Positions 16,047-24,531 of a stretch of 28,963 nucleotides of DNA are shown one piece after another. Source of the stretch: a virus; the IMG/VR virus record IMGVR_UViG_3300020410_000048, positions 1 through 28,963 of that record; one strand, given 5' to 3'. Below the pieces are notes generated by a model. The model was not told the origin of the DNA. It saw only the letters and a program-made list of their open reading frames with translations, and did no database searches. The position numbers and the translations under genes were made by a program. Position 1 is the first letter of the stretch. The number at the start of each line of letters is the position of its first letter.

Positions 16047-18767
16047 GTGGCTTATAAAAAATATCAATGTAGATTTTATTCTGAAAATAAAGTAGGAGGT
16101 GCATATGTTTCACCTCCTTCTGCAGATCCTAATCAACAAAGATGGGAGATTGCAATATGGAAGGAAACAGGATCAGGTAGTACAACAGATTTTAAATGTA
16201 CATCATCTGCATTTACTTTAAAAATGGATGGTGGTGATGATAATTTAGCATCACCAATAAAAACTACTTCTGTAGAGTTTGATATGATTTTAGAAACTGC
16301 ATCACAAGAGCAGATAATAGATGATATATTATCAGTTGCAACAGGTAATGAGAATGAGTTTTGGGTGCAGATAGCAATGTATAATACTACTACTTCAACA
16401 TGGGAGAATTTTTGGAGAGGTGTATTATTAGGTGATCTTGTATCTGTGCAGGATGTAGGAATTAATAGAATTATAAAAGTACAGGCAACAGATGGATTAA
16501 CACAATTAAAATATAAATCTTTTGATCCTTCTACTTATGGTGGTTTAAAATCTTGTATGAATTTGATTAAAGTTTGTTTAGGTAGAATTAATCTAATTGC
16601 GGCAAGATATGGAGGATCTGATAGGATGATCGCACATACACCATTTTATTATTGTAAAGCAATGAGTGGAGGATTAACAGGTGCGGCAGGAGTTGATAGT
16701 GATACATGGAGGGAAAATGTTGATCATGATCCATTGTGTTTAACTAATGTAAATACAGAGATATTTAAATATGATGATGGTACATATTGGAGTTATTATG
16801 AGATATTAGAACAAGTTTTATCAACTTTTCAACTTCGTATAATGATGACAATGATAGAAGATGATGCAGGTAATGTAGGCCCTATGTGGTTATTACAATC
16901 TCCATTTGTATATCATGATTATAGTGGTAATCAAGATACAGATAATTTAACTTTTTTTCATCCTAATAATTTGACTACTGAAAGTGCATCAGGATATAAA
17001 GCAACATTTAGTACAAAATTAGTTAATCCTGCAGAGAGATTATCAGGAGGTATTACTACCTATTTACCTCCATTAAAACAATATAAAACAATCTACAATC
17101 ATAAAATAATGCAGAATTTAGCATTAGGCCCTTTATCATTTAATTCATCTGAATATAATGATGCTAACCTTACTGATTTAACTGATCATTATATTAATAC
17201 TCCTACTAATGGTTTTGTGTATAATTTATCTAAAAATACTGAAGATACACAGGTAGTAGGTTTTGGAGGTTTTGCAGAAAATTCTAATACTACTATACTA
17301 ATTACAGGGGATCTTGAATACTATCCTGAAGTATGGAGTGCATGGGATTGGTTTGAAGAAAATAATTTATCTGTAAGTTTTGGTAATATAACTAATGTTG
17401 CATGGTTAGATCAATTAGTATTTGCGAGGATGGGATTAATGGTAAGTAGTAGGAGTGAGTTTGTATCAGATGGTACACCTTCTATTTTTTATAATTACTA
17501 TTGGTATGGGATGAGTAGATTTGGTATTGCGGCAGGATCAATAGGGTGGATAGGCCCATCAGAAACATTAAATGGATCATATCCTGCATATTGGAATATC
17601 ACATATCCTGCAGTATGGTCTTATACTGAATTAGATACAGGTAATACTATATATCCATATGGTACTGATACAGGTGTAGATGGTGGATATTGGTATTCAA
17701 CTGCACAGACCATTGGTGCAATGGATCATTGGGCATGGTTTTCACCACATTTTCATCAAGTTGGAGGTAATAATGGTATGGTTTTAGGTAGTGCAGGTAG
17801 TGGTACAGATGAAAGTACATTTAATACAATGTGGAGTAATTATAATTATCAAAATGGATTGAGTACAGGCACAATATCATTTAGTAAAATTACACCATAT
17901 GTACCTATAGTAGGTGATCAATATGGTTTTGTGCCTACTACAGGAGGTTTTATACAAACATTGAGATTATATTATGCATTTAAAAGAGATAAATGGTACA
18001 CAGGAGATACTACAGGTGGTGGTAGTAACATTAGTAGATATTTATGTCATTTAGATTGGAGTAATCAGGGTGAAGCAGAGCATAAAAATAGAGGTATAGG
18101 TTTTGGATATAATCTAAATAATGTCAGGGTATATTTATTAGGTAATCAAAATGAGCAGGATGGATATTTTGATTATTCTATAGGATATTTTGAAAATAAT
18201 AATGGTACTCCATCAGAGAGTGAAACACAAGATCCTGAAATAATAATAGGTGATCAACCTGATTTTGATGCATCACAAAATTATGTGGGTACTGATAATA
18301 TAGGTGTATCACCTACTTATTTTGGTCAGTTTTGGATAACTAATACTAATGGTATTACATCACCTTCTTTACCTTATTATACAGGAGTAGATACAACAAG
18401 ATGGATATGCACATGGGAAAGTGATAATAGTGGTAATTGGTTAAAACTGCATGAAAAAAGATGTAAGATGCAGGTAACACATCATTATAAATTAAAAGAA
18501 AAATTAGATTTATTATTTAAAGATAGATCACCTACTACTTCATATGCAACTGATTTTAAAATGACTAAATATGGTTTTAGTGCAATATATAATTGGTATG
18601 GTGCAGGTAGTACAGAAAATACTACATGGATAGATAATTTATATATGGTATCAGGGGGTGAATTTATTGCAGGTACAATGGAATGGAAAGTACAATTAGT
18701 AGATTGTTTGACATTTTCACAAAGTAATATAGTAAACAATTCATATAGTAGTAATAATACTGATTAA
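16047..18767 (+). CDS. Large tail tip / baseplate protein
   Basis: A 906-residue protein directly after the tape measure region, where distal tail and tip proteins are encoded. The first 170 residues (CRFYSENKVGGAY, RWEIAIWKETGS, VEFDMILETASQEQIIDDILS, WENFWRGVLLGDLVSVQDVGINRIIKVQATDGL) look like a distal-tail/hub domain. The large remainder is rich in Trp, Tyr, Asn and Gly, in keeping with beta-rich tip or receptor-contact modules. The start is GTG at 16047 (Met-Ala-Tyr-Lys-Lys); no suitable ATG is near. No catalytic motif is seen. The exact structural role is inferred from position. Confidence 0.7.
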   Translation: MAYKKYQCRFYSENKVGGAYVSPPSADPNQQRWEIAIWKETGSGSTTDFKCTSSAFTLKMDGGDDNLASPIKTTSVEFDMILETASQEQIIDDILSVATGNENEFWVQIAMYNTTTSTWENFWRGVLLGDLVSVQDVGINRIIKVQATDGLTQLKYKSFDPSTYGGLKSCMNLIKVCLGRINLIAARYGGSDRMIAHTPFYYCKAMSGGLTGAAGVDSDTWRENVDHDPLCLTNVNTEIFKYDDGTYWSYYEILEQVLSTFQLRIMMTMIEDDAGNVGPMWLLQSPFVYHDYSGNQDTDNLTFFHPNNLTTESASGYKATFSTKLVNPAERLSGGITTYLPPLKQYKTIYNHKIMQNLALGPLSFNSSEYNDANLTDLTDHYINTPTNGFVYNLSKNTEDTQVVGFGGFAENSNTTILITGDLEYYPEVWSAWDWFEENNLSVSFGNITNVAWLDQLVFARMGLMVSSRSEFVSDGTPSIFYNYYWYGMSRFGIAAGSIGWIGPSETLNGSYPAYWNITYPAVWSYTELDTGNTIYPYGTDTGVDGGYWYSTAQTIGAMDHWAWFSPHFHQVGGNNGMVLGSAGSGTDESTFNTMWSNYNYQNGLSTGTISFSKITPYVPIVGDQYGFVPTTGGFIQTLRLYYAFKRDKWYTGDTTGGGSNISRYLCHLDWSNQGEAEHKNRGIGFGYNLNNVRVYLLGNQNEQDGYFDYSIGYFENNNGTPSESETQDPEIIIGDQPDFDASQNYVGTDNIGVSPTYFGQFWITNTNGITSPSLPYYTGVDTTRWICTWESDNSGNWLKLHEKRCKMQVTHHYKLKEKLDLLFKDRSPTTSYATDFKMTKYGFSAIYNWYGAGSTENTTWIDNLYMVSGGEFIAGTMEWKVQLVDCLTFSQSNIVNNSYSSNNTD

Positions 18768-19805
18768 ATGGCTATTAATAAAACAGGTAAAAGATTAAGA
18801 GTAAAAAATACTGCAAAAATACCTAAAACATTAGGGGGTAGTTTAAGTGGTAAATATAATGATATTAAGAATATCAAATATAGTAACAACTCATTAGATA
18901 GTAGAAGTGGTCAGGGTATAATAGGTGGTACAGGATCAGGAAGTATTACACATGCAACACCTAATACAGGACAATTAGATAGGGATAAAAATTTAAATTC
19001 ACCTTTTGGAGAATGGTTACGAAAAAATGCATTGACTACTACTTCTAATCCTATTAATGGTGGCGGTGGAACTTCATCTATTGCTATTAATCCCTCTACA
19101 TCAACATCACCTATAAGAGGTAAGGTATTATTTGAAGAACAATTATTTTATATATATGATAGATATACATTTAGATCTTATATATTTCAATGTTCTGCAG
19201 ATGTAGATGCAAGAGATACAACTATAAATATAGTATCTACTACATTAATAAAAAATAAACATAGATTTGCATCAGGATCATATATAATATCTGATTTTAA
19301 AAGATTACAAATTTATGCATTAAATAATGAATTTAGAGTAAATATAAAAAAGGGTAGAGAACTTTATTTAACAAGATTAAGTACTGCAAATCAGTGGGGA
19401 AACACAGGAGGATATTATGTGTTTAATGGTACAGGTACTAATCCATCATTTACATTTAATACTGCATTTAGAAGTGCATTTATTACAATATCAAATGTAT
19501 TTTTAAAATCAATAGATATTGCATATTATACTAATGTATCATGTGATTTAGAATTTAAAGTAGGTTTGATAGTTTGGAGAGATGGTTTTACTACTACTCC
19601 TACTTATGCAGATTTGCCTATGGTAACAGGAACAGATCCATCAGGAACACATACTGCAAATACTCAATATATAAAGACAATAGAATTAACAGGATTAGCA
19701 GGTATTGATACTCAATTAGGGGTAGGTTTATTTGTACGATCTGATACTTCTAATACATTAATATATGGTCATGGTAGTGCATCATTTAAAAATATACCTT
19801 CATGA
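18768..19805 (+). CDS. Tail fibre or tip-associated structural protein
   Basis: A 345-residue protein starting one base after the tail tip stop. Residues 1-110 are basic and rich in Gly, Ser, Asn and Thr with low-complexity linkers (GGTGSGS, NGGGGTSS), likely an extended shaft or anchor. Residues about 125-345 are beta-rich (KVLFEEQLFYIYDRYTF, SYIISDFKRLQIYAL, FRSAFITISNVFLKSIDIAYYTN, LEFKVGLIVWRDG). No family is recognised. Its place between tip gene and another small structural gene with 4-nt overlaps suggests a receptor-contacting part. Confidence 0.55.
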   Translation: MAINKTGKRLRVKNTAKIPKTLGGSLSGKYNDIKNIKYSNNSLDSRSGQGIIGGTGSGSITHATPNTGQLDRDKNLNSPFGEWLRKNALTTTSNPINGGGGTSSIAINPSTSTSPIRGKVLFEEQLFYIYDRYTFRSYIFQCSADVDARDTTINIVSTTLIKNKHRFASGSYIISDFKRLQIYALNNEFRVNIKKGRELYLTRLSTANQWGNTGGYYVFNGTGTNPSFTFNTAFRSAFITISNVFLKSIDIAYYTNVSCDLEFKVGLIVWRDGFTTTPTYADLPMVTGTDPSGTHTANTQYIKTIELTGLAGIDTQLGVGLFVRSDTSNTLIYGHGSASFKNIPS

Positions 19806-20221
19806 GTTTAGAAAATAAAAAATCAGGCATAATACATAGAAAATCAGGAGATGATTTAGATAAAATAAAAAAACATTATGATGATGGTTTAATGTTAGAT
19901 CCTACAGATAGGCCTGATGAATATCCACATCTATCTGCATTAATATATCAAATTGAATTAATGCAACAAGATATAGATGAATTAAGGAGATTTAGTGGTA
20001 CAGAAGAAAATAGAAGGATTACTAATAATACTGATTTAATAGATATAAATACTAAAAATATACCTCCTATTAAAGTATTATTACCTAATTCTAATGATGA
20101 AATAGGTTTACAAGTTGATCAGGGTTTAAGGGGTACTACTTTAATAATTAATTATACTAATGATAAAGGCACATTATACAAAGGGCAGATATTATTAGAA
20201 GAACAAATAAAAAAGAAATGA
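19802..20221 (+). CDS. Coiled-coil virion-associated protein, unknown
   Basis: A 139-residue protein whose ATG overlaps the previous stop (ATGA). Residues about 45-70 (ALIYQIELMQQDIDELRRFSG) form a short predicted coiled coil typical of trimerising fibre segments; the C-terminal half is beta-rich and ends with Lys residues. A fibre chaperone, trimerisation unit or fibre base is possible. No named family is recognised. It overlaps the next gene by 4 nt. Confidence 0.5.
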   Translation: MSLENKKSGIIHRKSGDDLDKIKKHYDDGLMLDPTDRPDEYPHLSALIYQIELMQQDIDELRRFSGTEENRRITNNTDLIDINTKNIPPIKVLLPNSNDEIGLQVDQGLRGTTLIINYTNDKGTLYKGQILLEEQIKKK

Positions 20222-21270
20222 GATCATTATTAGTATTTATATTCTTTGTATTGTTATTGTTTTTTTGCAGTAAATGTAATGCACAATTAGGTGTATTTAA
20301 ATACTCTACTATATATGCATCTGCAGGTTTTAATCAGGTATTAGATGAGGTAAATACATACACTATACAAAATGGAATACTAACAGAAACTACAAAAGAT
20401 AATAAATATAATTATAGATATGCATTAGGTATTAGGAGATTAGCAAGATTATCTATGGAAAATAGAAAATCATATAAAGATGGTACTGAAACTGAATTAG
20501 GTAAATTTAGATCTGCATTGATGAATGGTTTAGAGTATTTAGTATCATATGAAAATGTAAGGGATAGAGGTATTAATTATATTAATCAGGATTATTTTAT
20601 AAGATACATATCTAAAAATTATATTATAAAATTACAAAGTACTAATTTACAGGGCATTGATTTAAAATATAGAGAGTTAGATTTAAGATTAAAAAAAGAT
20701 GTTAAAGATTTTCAATTATCATTAGGCATCTCATATAGATTACATCCTGCATACTCTATTAATCCATTTAGTATTTTTAGTGGTAGTGATTATATAGAAG
20801 TTGCAAATAATTTAGGATATAATAGTGAGTATTATTATTTAGATATGAATAGTAACGGATATTTAGATAGATTTGAGATTTCTGATTATTATTGGTTTAA
20901 TTCTGATGGTGATACTATTGCTAATAGTAATACAGAATTTATGCAGTATCATTATTCAGATATAGTAAATACATATAATAATAATGAAATAAATAAATTA
21001 GGAATACAACATACTATATCATCAGTTATTGGAATTAATTATTATAAGCATAATAATAATAATCATTATTTATTGTGGACTAATATATTACCATATCATT
21101 ATAAACTTACTAAACATGGTTATAATGGATCTGTAGATTATGAAATTGGTGCAATAATACAAAGACCTATTAATAAATTTTTATCTGTATTTACAGAAGG
21201 GGTATATCTAAAGTATTTAGATAGAAGAAATTATAATATAAAAATAGGACTAAACATATTATTAAAATGA
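20218..21270 (+). CDS. Secreted putative outer-membrane beta-barrel protein with EF-hand loop
   Basis: A 350-residue protein with a clear signal peptide: MRS, a hydrophobic run LLVFIFFVLLLFF, then SKCNA-Q, the Bacteroidota signal peptidase I pattern. The mature part shows alternating short strands with aromatic residues (FKYSTIYASAGFNQV, YRYALGIRRLARL, YFIRYISKNYIIKLQS, FQLSLGISYRL) and ends in YNIKIGLNILLK, resembling an outer-membrane barrel. Residues 209-220, DMNSNGYLDRFE, form a canonical EF-hand calcium loop (ligands at 1, 3, 5, 9 and 12, Gly at 6). It sits between tail and endolysin genes. It could alter the host surface, block superinfection or help open the outer membrane. Barrel call is inference. 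Confidence 0.6.
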   Translation: MRSLLVFIFFVLLLFFCSKCNAQLGVFKYSTIYASAGFNQVLDEVNTYTIQNGILTETTKDNKYNYRYALGIRRLARLSMENRKSYKDGTETELGKFRSALMNGLEYLVSYENVRDRGINYINQDYFIRYISKNYIIKLQSTNLQGIDLKYRELDLRLKKDVKDFQLSLGISYRLHPAYSINPFSIFSGSDYIEVANNLGYNSEYYYLDMNSNGYLDRFEISDYYWFNSDGDTIANSNTEFMQYHYSDIVNTYNNNEINKLGIQHTISSVIGINYYKHNNNNHYLLWTNILPYHYKLTKHGYNGSVDYEIGAIIQRPINKFLSVFTEGVYLKYLDRRNYNIKIGLNILLK

Positions 21271-21542
21271 AAACATTGAATGAAAACACATTGATTAATT
21301 TAGATCTTAAAACATTATTTATAATTGTAGGTTTTGTAGTATCAATGGTGAGTATGTATGCTAAATTACAGGCGGATATAGAGGATGCAAAATTATTACC
21401 TAAACCTACATTATCTGCAACAGAATGGGAAATAAAAGATGAATTAATAAGGACTACTATTATGCAAAATGCAGTAGGTATTGATGAAATTAAAGATAAA
21501 TTAAATACCATTGAAAATAGATTATATGAAATCAATAAATAA
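21267..21542 (+). CDS. Membrane-anchored coiled-coil protein, spanin- or holin-like
   Basis: A 91-residue protein. A short polar N-terminus is followed by one membrane helix at about residues 15-33 (KTLFIIVGFVVSMVSMYAK), then a charged region with heptad-like spacing (AKLQADIEDAKLL; VGIDEIKDKLNTIENRLYEIN). That is the layout of inner-membrane spanins and of some holins. Its stop region overlaps the start of a secreted periplasmic protein by 17 nt, recalling overlapping spanin pairs, and the M15 endolysin follows. Function is inferred from topology and neighbours. Confidence 0.5.
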   Translation: MKTLNENTLINLDLKTLFIIVGFVVSMVSMYAKLQADIEDAKLLPKPTLSATEWEIKDELIRTTIMQNAVGIDEIKDKLNTIENRLYEINK

Positions 21543-21906
21543 AAAAGATATATCTAATTATATTTATGTCTTAATAATGATATTAGTATTTCTATTATCA
21601 TATAAAGTTAATGCACAAAGTTTTTTAAAAAATGATATATCTGTAGTAGAATTTAATACATCATGGAATGAAGATAATCATTTAAAAAATTTAGATAAGT
21701 TAAATAACTGCAAATACTATACCATAATACTATGTGATCACATAGAATACATGGATAAATATAATATAAAACAACCTACTATAATAGTATTTAATAATGG
21801 TAATGAAATTATAAGATTTAAAAGTACCATTATGTTAGATTTTGACATAACATACAAAGATTTACAAAAAGAGGTAGATGTATTATTGTTAAATAAATTT
21901 AATTAA
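21526..21906 (+). CDS. Secreted thioredoxin-fold protein lacking the CxxC active site
   Basis: A 126-residue protein from ATG 21526; an upstream in-frame ATG at 21511 would only add five residues and deepen the overlap. A signal peptide (YIYVLIMILVFLLSYKVNA-Q) predicts periplasmic export. The mature part follows the thioredoxin plan: VVEFNTSWNEDNHL where active members have a W-C-x-x-C site, and PTIIVFNNGNEIIRF with the conserved cis-Pro at residue 84. Neither active-site Cys is present (SWNEDN around Trp47), so it cannot be a disulfide reductase. Two other Cys (62 and 70) might pair. It lies between a membrane coiled-coil protein and the endolysin, so a lysis or periplasmic binding role is likely. 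Confidence 0.65.
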   Translation: MKSINKKDISNYIYVLIMILVFLLSYKVNAQSFLKNDISVVEFNTSWNEDNHLKNLDKLNNCKYYTIILCDHIEYMDKYNIKQPTIIVFNNGNEIIRFKSTIMLDFDITYKDLQKEVDVLLLNKFN

Positions 21907-21908
21907 AA

Positions 21909-22409
21909 ATGTTATTATCAAAAAATTTTAGTTTAAAAGAATTTTTAAAATCAAATGTTGCAAAAAGAAAAGGTATTGTATTAGATCCTCCAAAAGATCA
22001 TATATATAATATGCAGAAACTTTGCATGAAATTATTACAACCTGTTAGAGATGAATTAGGTAGGCCTATTAAAATAAATTCAGGATGGAGATCTATTGCA
22101 TTAAATAAAGCATTAGGAGGTGCATACAAAATAAAAGATGGTAAATATATTGCAACTTCACAACATTGTAAAGGACAGGCGGCAGATCTACATTATGTAG
22201 ATGGTAAAGGTAAAGCAAATAATAAATTATTATTTGATACTATTTTAGATATGGGATTAGAGTTTGATCAGATGATAAATGAATTTGATTATGCATGGAT
22301 ACATATTTCATTTAATGAAGGTAATAATAGATGTAAATTATTAGAAGCATATAAAGGAGAAAATGGTAGAACTGCATATAGAAAATATAAAAAAATAAAA
22401 TCATTATGA
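21909..22409 (+). CDS. Endolysin, peptidase M15A (D,D-/L,D-endopeptidase type)
   Basis: A 166-residue peptidoglycan peptidase that cuts cross-links at the end of infection. The N-terminus LSKNFSLKEFLKSNVA and LLQPVRDELGRPIKINSGWRS are typical of Peptidase_M15_3. The zinc site reads SQHCKGQAAD with ligands His86 and Asp93, plus WIHIS with His132. No signal peptide is present, so a holin is needed; the next gene encodes a candidate. It overlaps that gene by 4 nt. Two secreted or membrane proteins precede it. Confidence 0.92.
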   Translation: MLLSKNFSLKEFLKSNVAKRKGIVLDPPKDHIYNMQKLCMKLLQPVRDELGRPIKINSGWRSIALNKALGGAYKIKDGKYIATSQHCKGQAADLHYVDGKGKANNKLLFDTILDMGLEFDQMINEFDYAWIHISFNEGNNRCKLLEAYKGENGRTAYRKYKKIKSL

Positions 22410-22810
22410 GTATTATAGATAAATTATTTGGTGGTTTAAAATTAGATCTAAACAAAGCAATAGATGATCTTACTACTACTAAAGAAGAAAAAAGATCATT
22501 AAAAATACAAATGGATAAAGCATTGAGAAATCATAAAAAATCAATGTATGAATTAGAAGTAGAGGACAGAAAATCTGCAAGAGATATGTATAAAGATGAT
22601 AGTGTAATTCAAAAAATTTTAGCAACTATATTTACATTAGCATACTTTACATTATCATTTGTATTAGCAAGATATTTTTTATTAAAAGATATAAATTTAG
22701 GTGAATTTGAAATAAGTTTTATATCTACTTTATTTGGTGCAATGTCGGCAAAAATTAATACTATTATTGATTTTTACTATGGTACAGGATCTAATAAAGA
22801 TAATAAATAA
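22406..22810 (+). CDS. Holin-like membrane protein
   Basis: A 134-residue protein: an amphipathic start MSIIDKLFGGLKLDL, a charged helix KAIDDLTTTKEEKRSLKIQMDKALRNHKKSMYELEVEDRKSARDMYKDDSVIQK, then two hydrophobic helices (about 68-90, ILATIFTLAYFTLSFVLARYFLL, and about 103-123). The order TTTKEEK, then a soluble helix, then paired membrane segments and a FYYGTGS end resembles the 3TM holin family linked to gene-transfer-agent holins. It overlaps the endolysin gene and would release it across the inner membrane. Confidence 0.72.
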   Translation: MSIIDKLFGGLKLDLNKAIDDLTTTKEEKRSLKIQMDKALRNHKKSMYELEVEDRKSARDMYKDDSVIQKILATIFTLAYFTLSFVLARYFLLKDINLGEFEISFISTLFGAMSAKINTIIDFYYGTGSNKDNK

Positions 22811-22811
22811 A

Positions 22812-23561
22812 ATGACATATAGACCAAGATTAAATAAATATGTGTATGAGTTTATAAACCATCACAAACGATCTAATGTAGTAGGTATTATTAGTGATAC
22901 CCATTACCCATTTTCTCATAAAGATCATTTAAATTTTCTTTATGAAACTTTTAATAAATTTCAAGTAAATAGAATTGTACACATTGGTGATCTTGTTGAT
23001 GGTGCGGCATGGAATATGTGGGAAACTAACCCAGAACAACCATCAGGATCTAAAGAGGCAGAATTAGCACAAAAGGATATAGATAAATTATTTAAAACAT
23101 TCCCTAATGGAGATTTAACTATGGGTAATCATGATCAATTAATCAATAGGAGAATGTTAAAACATGCAATACCCAAAAAGTTTTATAGAACATTTGAGGA
23201 TAGTTGGAATTTTCCTAAAGGATGGAAAACACATGACTATTTAGAAATAGATAATGTATTATATATACATGGTACAGGTAAAAGTGGTCAAAATGCAACT
23301 ATTAATTTTATGACAGATTACAGGCAATCAGTAGTATCAGGTCATACTCATAGTAGTGGTGGAATAAATTATAGAGCATCATATAAAGATTTGACATTTG
23401 CATTAAATGTAGGATGCCTTATATCTACTAATGATATTGCATTTAATTATGGTAAGCATTTCAGTAAAAAACCTACATTAGGATGTGGGATAGTGGTAGA
23501 AGGTAAATATGGTTTTTTTATACCTATGAATTTAGGCAGTAAAATATCATATAAACAATGA
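22812..23561 (+). CDS. Calcineurin-like metallophosphoesterase
   Basis: A 249-residue enzyme with the complete two-metal phosphoesterase signature: SDTH (Asp29, His31), GDLVD (Asp60, Asp63), GNHD (Asn106, His107, Asp108), YIHG (His153) and SGHTH (His178, His180). Substrate is unknown; relatives act on nucleotides, nucleic acids or phosphoproteins. I chose ATG 22812, one base after the holin stop. A start at 22734 is in frame but lies inside the holin gene and would add a spurious 26-residue segment. No signal peptide, so cytoplasmic. Confidence 0.88.
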   Translation: MTYRPRLNKYVYEFINHHKRSNVVGIISDTHYPFSHKDHLNFLYETFNKFQVNRIVHIGDLVDGAAWNMWETNPEQPSGSKEAELAQKDIDKLFKTFPNGDLTMGNHDQLINRRMLKHAIPKKFYRTFEDSWNFPKGWKTHDYLEIDNVLYIHGTGKSGQNATINFMTDYRQSVVSGHTHSSGGINYRASYKDLTFALNVGCLISTNDIAFNYGKHFSKKPTLGCGIVVEGKYGFFIPMNLGSKISYKQ

Positions 23562-23611
23562 TGTGTTAATAACATTCAACTGAAAAATTTTCATATTTCA
23601 TTTATATTAAC

Positions 23612-23619
23612 AACATTTG
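23612..23619 (+). promoter_or_regulatory. Weak candidate -7 box before early block
   Basis: AACATTTG differs from TAnnTTTG at the first base only, and lies 20 nt before a 29-codon ORF. TTC occurs at the 19-nt spacing where TTG is expected. The gap after the metallophosphoesterase is one of the few long ones, so a promoter for the downstream early genes is expected somewhere here. Confidence 0.3.
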
Positions 23620-23639
23620 CATAGTAAAAAAACAATACT

Positions 23640-23729
23640 ATGAGTAAAAAAATATCAATTTTAATAATAGAATTATCTGCAATATATTTAATAGGCAGAT
23701 TTTTAGTAAGTATTATATTTAATGTTTAG
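23640..23729 (+). CDS. 29-residue membrane peptide
   Basis: A short ORF starting MSKKISILIIELSAIYLIGR, nearly all of it one hydrophobic helix after a SKK start. It is the only sizeable reading frame in the 211-nt gap before the replication block and has an A-rich leader. Functions such as host membrane interference are possible. Evidence for expression is only its position and composition. Confidence 0.4.
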   Translation: MSKKISILIIELSAIYLIGRFLVSIIFNV

Positions 23730-23757
23730 GGGGTAGGTGATATAGGATCTTCATTTA

Positions 23758-23765
23758 TATATTTG
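23758..23765 (+). promoter_or_regulatory. -7 box giving a nearly leaderless early transcript
   Basis: TATATTTG is an exact match to the Bacteroidota -7 box. It ends only 7 nt before the ATG at 23773, so transcription would start at or very close to the start codon. No TTG is seen at the -33 position. Likely drives the early/replication operon. Confidence 0.5.
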
Positions 23766-23772
23766 TTATATT

Positions 23773-24087
23773 ATGGAGGAACTATATCACCTATTAGATT
23801 TAAATGGAATTGCATTACATGATGAAAAAAAAGAGAGAGATGATGCAATTAGATTACTTTTAAAAGTTAAATCAATTAAAGCAAAAAAATATAAAAAAAA
23901 GGAATTAACAAATAAAGATATAATAGATGTTTACAGAAAAAAAGGAATGGAGGGGATTAAAAAATTCATTGATAGGAAGATATGTTATCTATATTCTACG
24001 ATTTTTGTATATGATATATTGTTTCATCATTATAAAAATGAATGGTCAAAAATAGAAAATTTAATAAAAAAAGAAATAAATGAATAA
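23773..24087 (+). CDS. Hypothetical basic protein, first gene of early block
   Basis: A 104-residue Lys-rich protein of no recognised family. It has a predicted helical N-terminus (MEELYHLLDLNGIAL), a basic middle (KAKKYKKKELTNKDIIDVYRKKG) and aromatic C-terminal helix (YLYSTIFVYDILFHHYKNEW). No membrane segment is long enough to call. It overlaps the next ORF by 8 nt and starts right after the -7 box, so it is probably the first protein made from this operon. Confidence 0.6.
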   Translation: MEELYHLLDLNGIALHDEKKERDDAIRLLLKVKSIKAKKYKKKELTNKDIIDVYRKKGMEGIKKFIDRKICYLYSTIFVYDILFHHYKNEWSKIENLIKKEINE

Positions 24088-24376
24088 ATTAGATAATCAA
24101 GTAAGGGAAGATATAATAAATCAAGCATTACAATTATTTGATAATTTACCCACAATAGGTAAAAAAACTATTTTTAAAGAATTAGGAATAGATAAAGAGA
24201 TAATAGAAGGTATGGATAAAAAAAAATACATTTCTATTTTAAAAAAAATGTATGAAATGGAGTTGAAGGATGTAGATTTAGATAATTTCAATCCTAATCC
24301 TAAATTTATTATAGTAAATGAGTATTTATCAGGAGATAAAAAAAATGAATTTGAAACAAAACAAAAAAATTATTAA
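24080..24376 (+). CDS. Hypothetical helical protein
   Basis: A 98-residue charged protein with no recognised family. The pattern NQALQLFDNLPTIGKKTIFKELGI followed by GMDKKKYISILKKMYEMEL suggests two helices with a helix-turn-helix-like break, but this is not specific. It overlaps the preceding gene by 8 nt and precedes a 50-residue helical ORF by 2 nt, so it belongs to the same operon. Confidence 0.6.
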   Translation: MNKLDNQVREDIINQALQLFDNLPTIGKKTIFKELGIDKEIIEGMDKKKYISILKKMYEMELKDVDLDNFNPNPKFIIVNEYLSGDKKNEFETKQKNY

Positions 24377-24378
24377 TT

Positions 24379-24531
24379 ATGGAAAAATTAGATAAACAGG
24401 ATTATAATTTATTATTAAATGTATTATTAAATAATAATTTAAAATTAAATGATAAAGATAAAGCATCTTTAGATCTTGTGAAATTGAAACTATTATATGA
24501 AACTAATAAATTAAAAACATTCTATGAATAA
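24379..24531 (+). CDS. Small helical protein, 50 residues
   Basis: An ORF starting MEKLDKQDYNLLLNVLLNNN and rich in Leu, Asn and Lys, predicted as two amphipathic helices. It begins 2 nt after the previous stop and overlaps the next gene by 8 nt, so it fills an otherwise empty gap and is probably translated. No family recognised. Confidence 0.6.
   Translation: MEKLDKQDYNLLLNVLLNNNLKLNDKDKASLDLVKLKLLYETNKLKTFYE

Noticed and set aside
22734-22811. Upstream start for the metallophosphoesterase
   Set aside because: It would read through the holin gene in another frame and adds no family sequence; ATG 22812 directly follows the holin stop.
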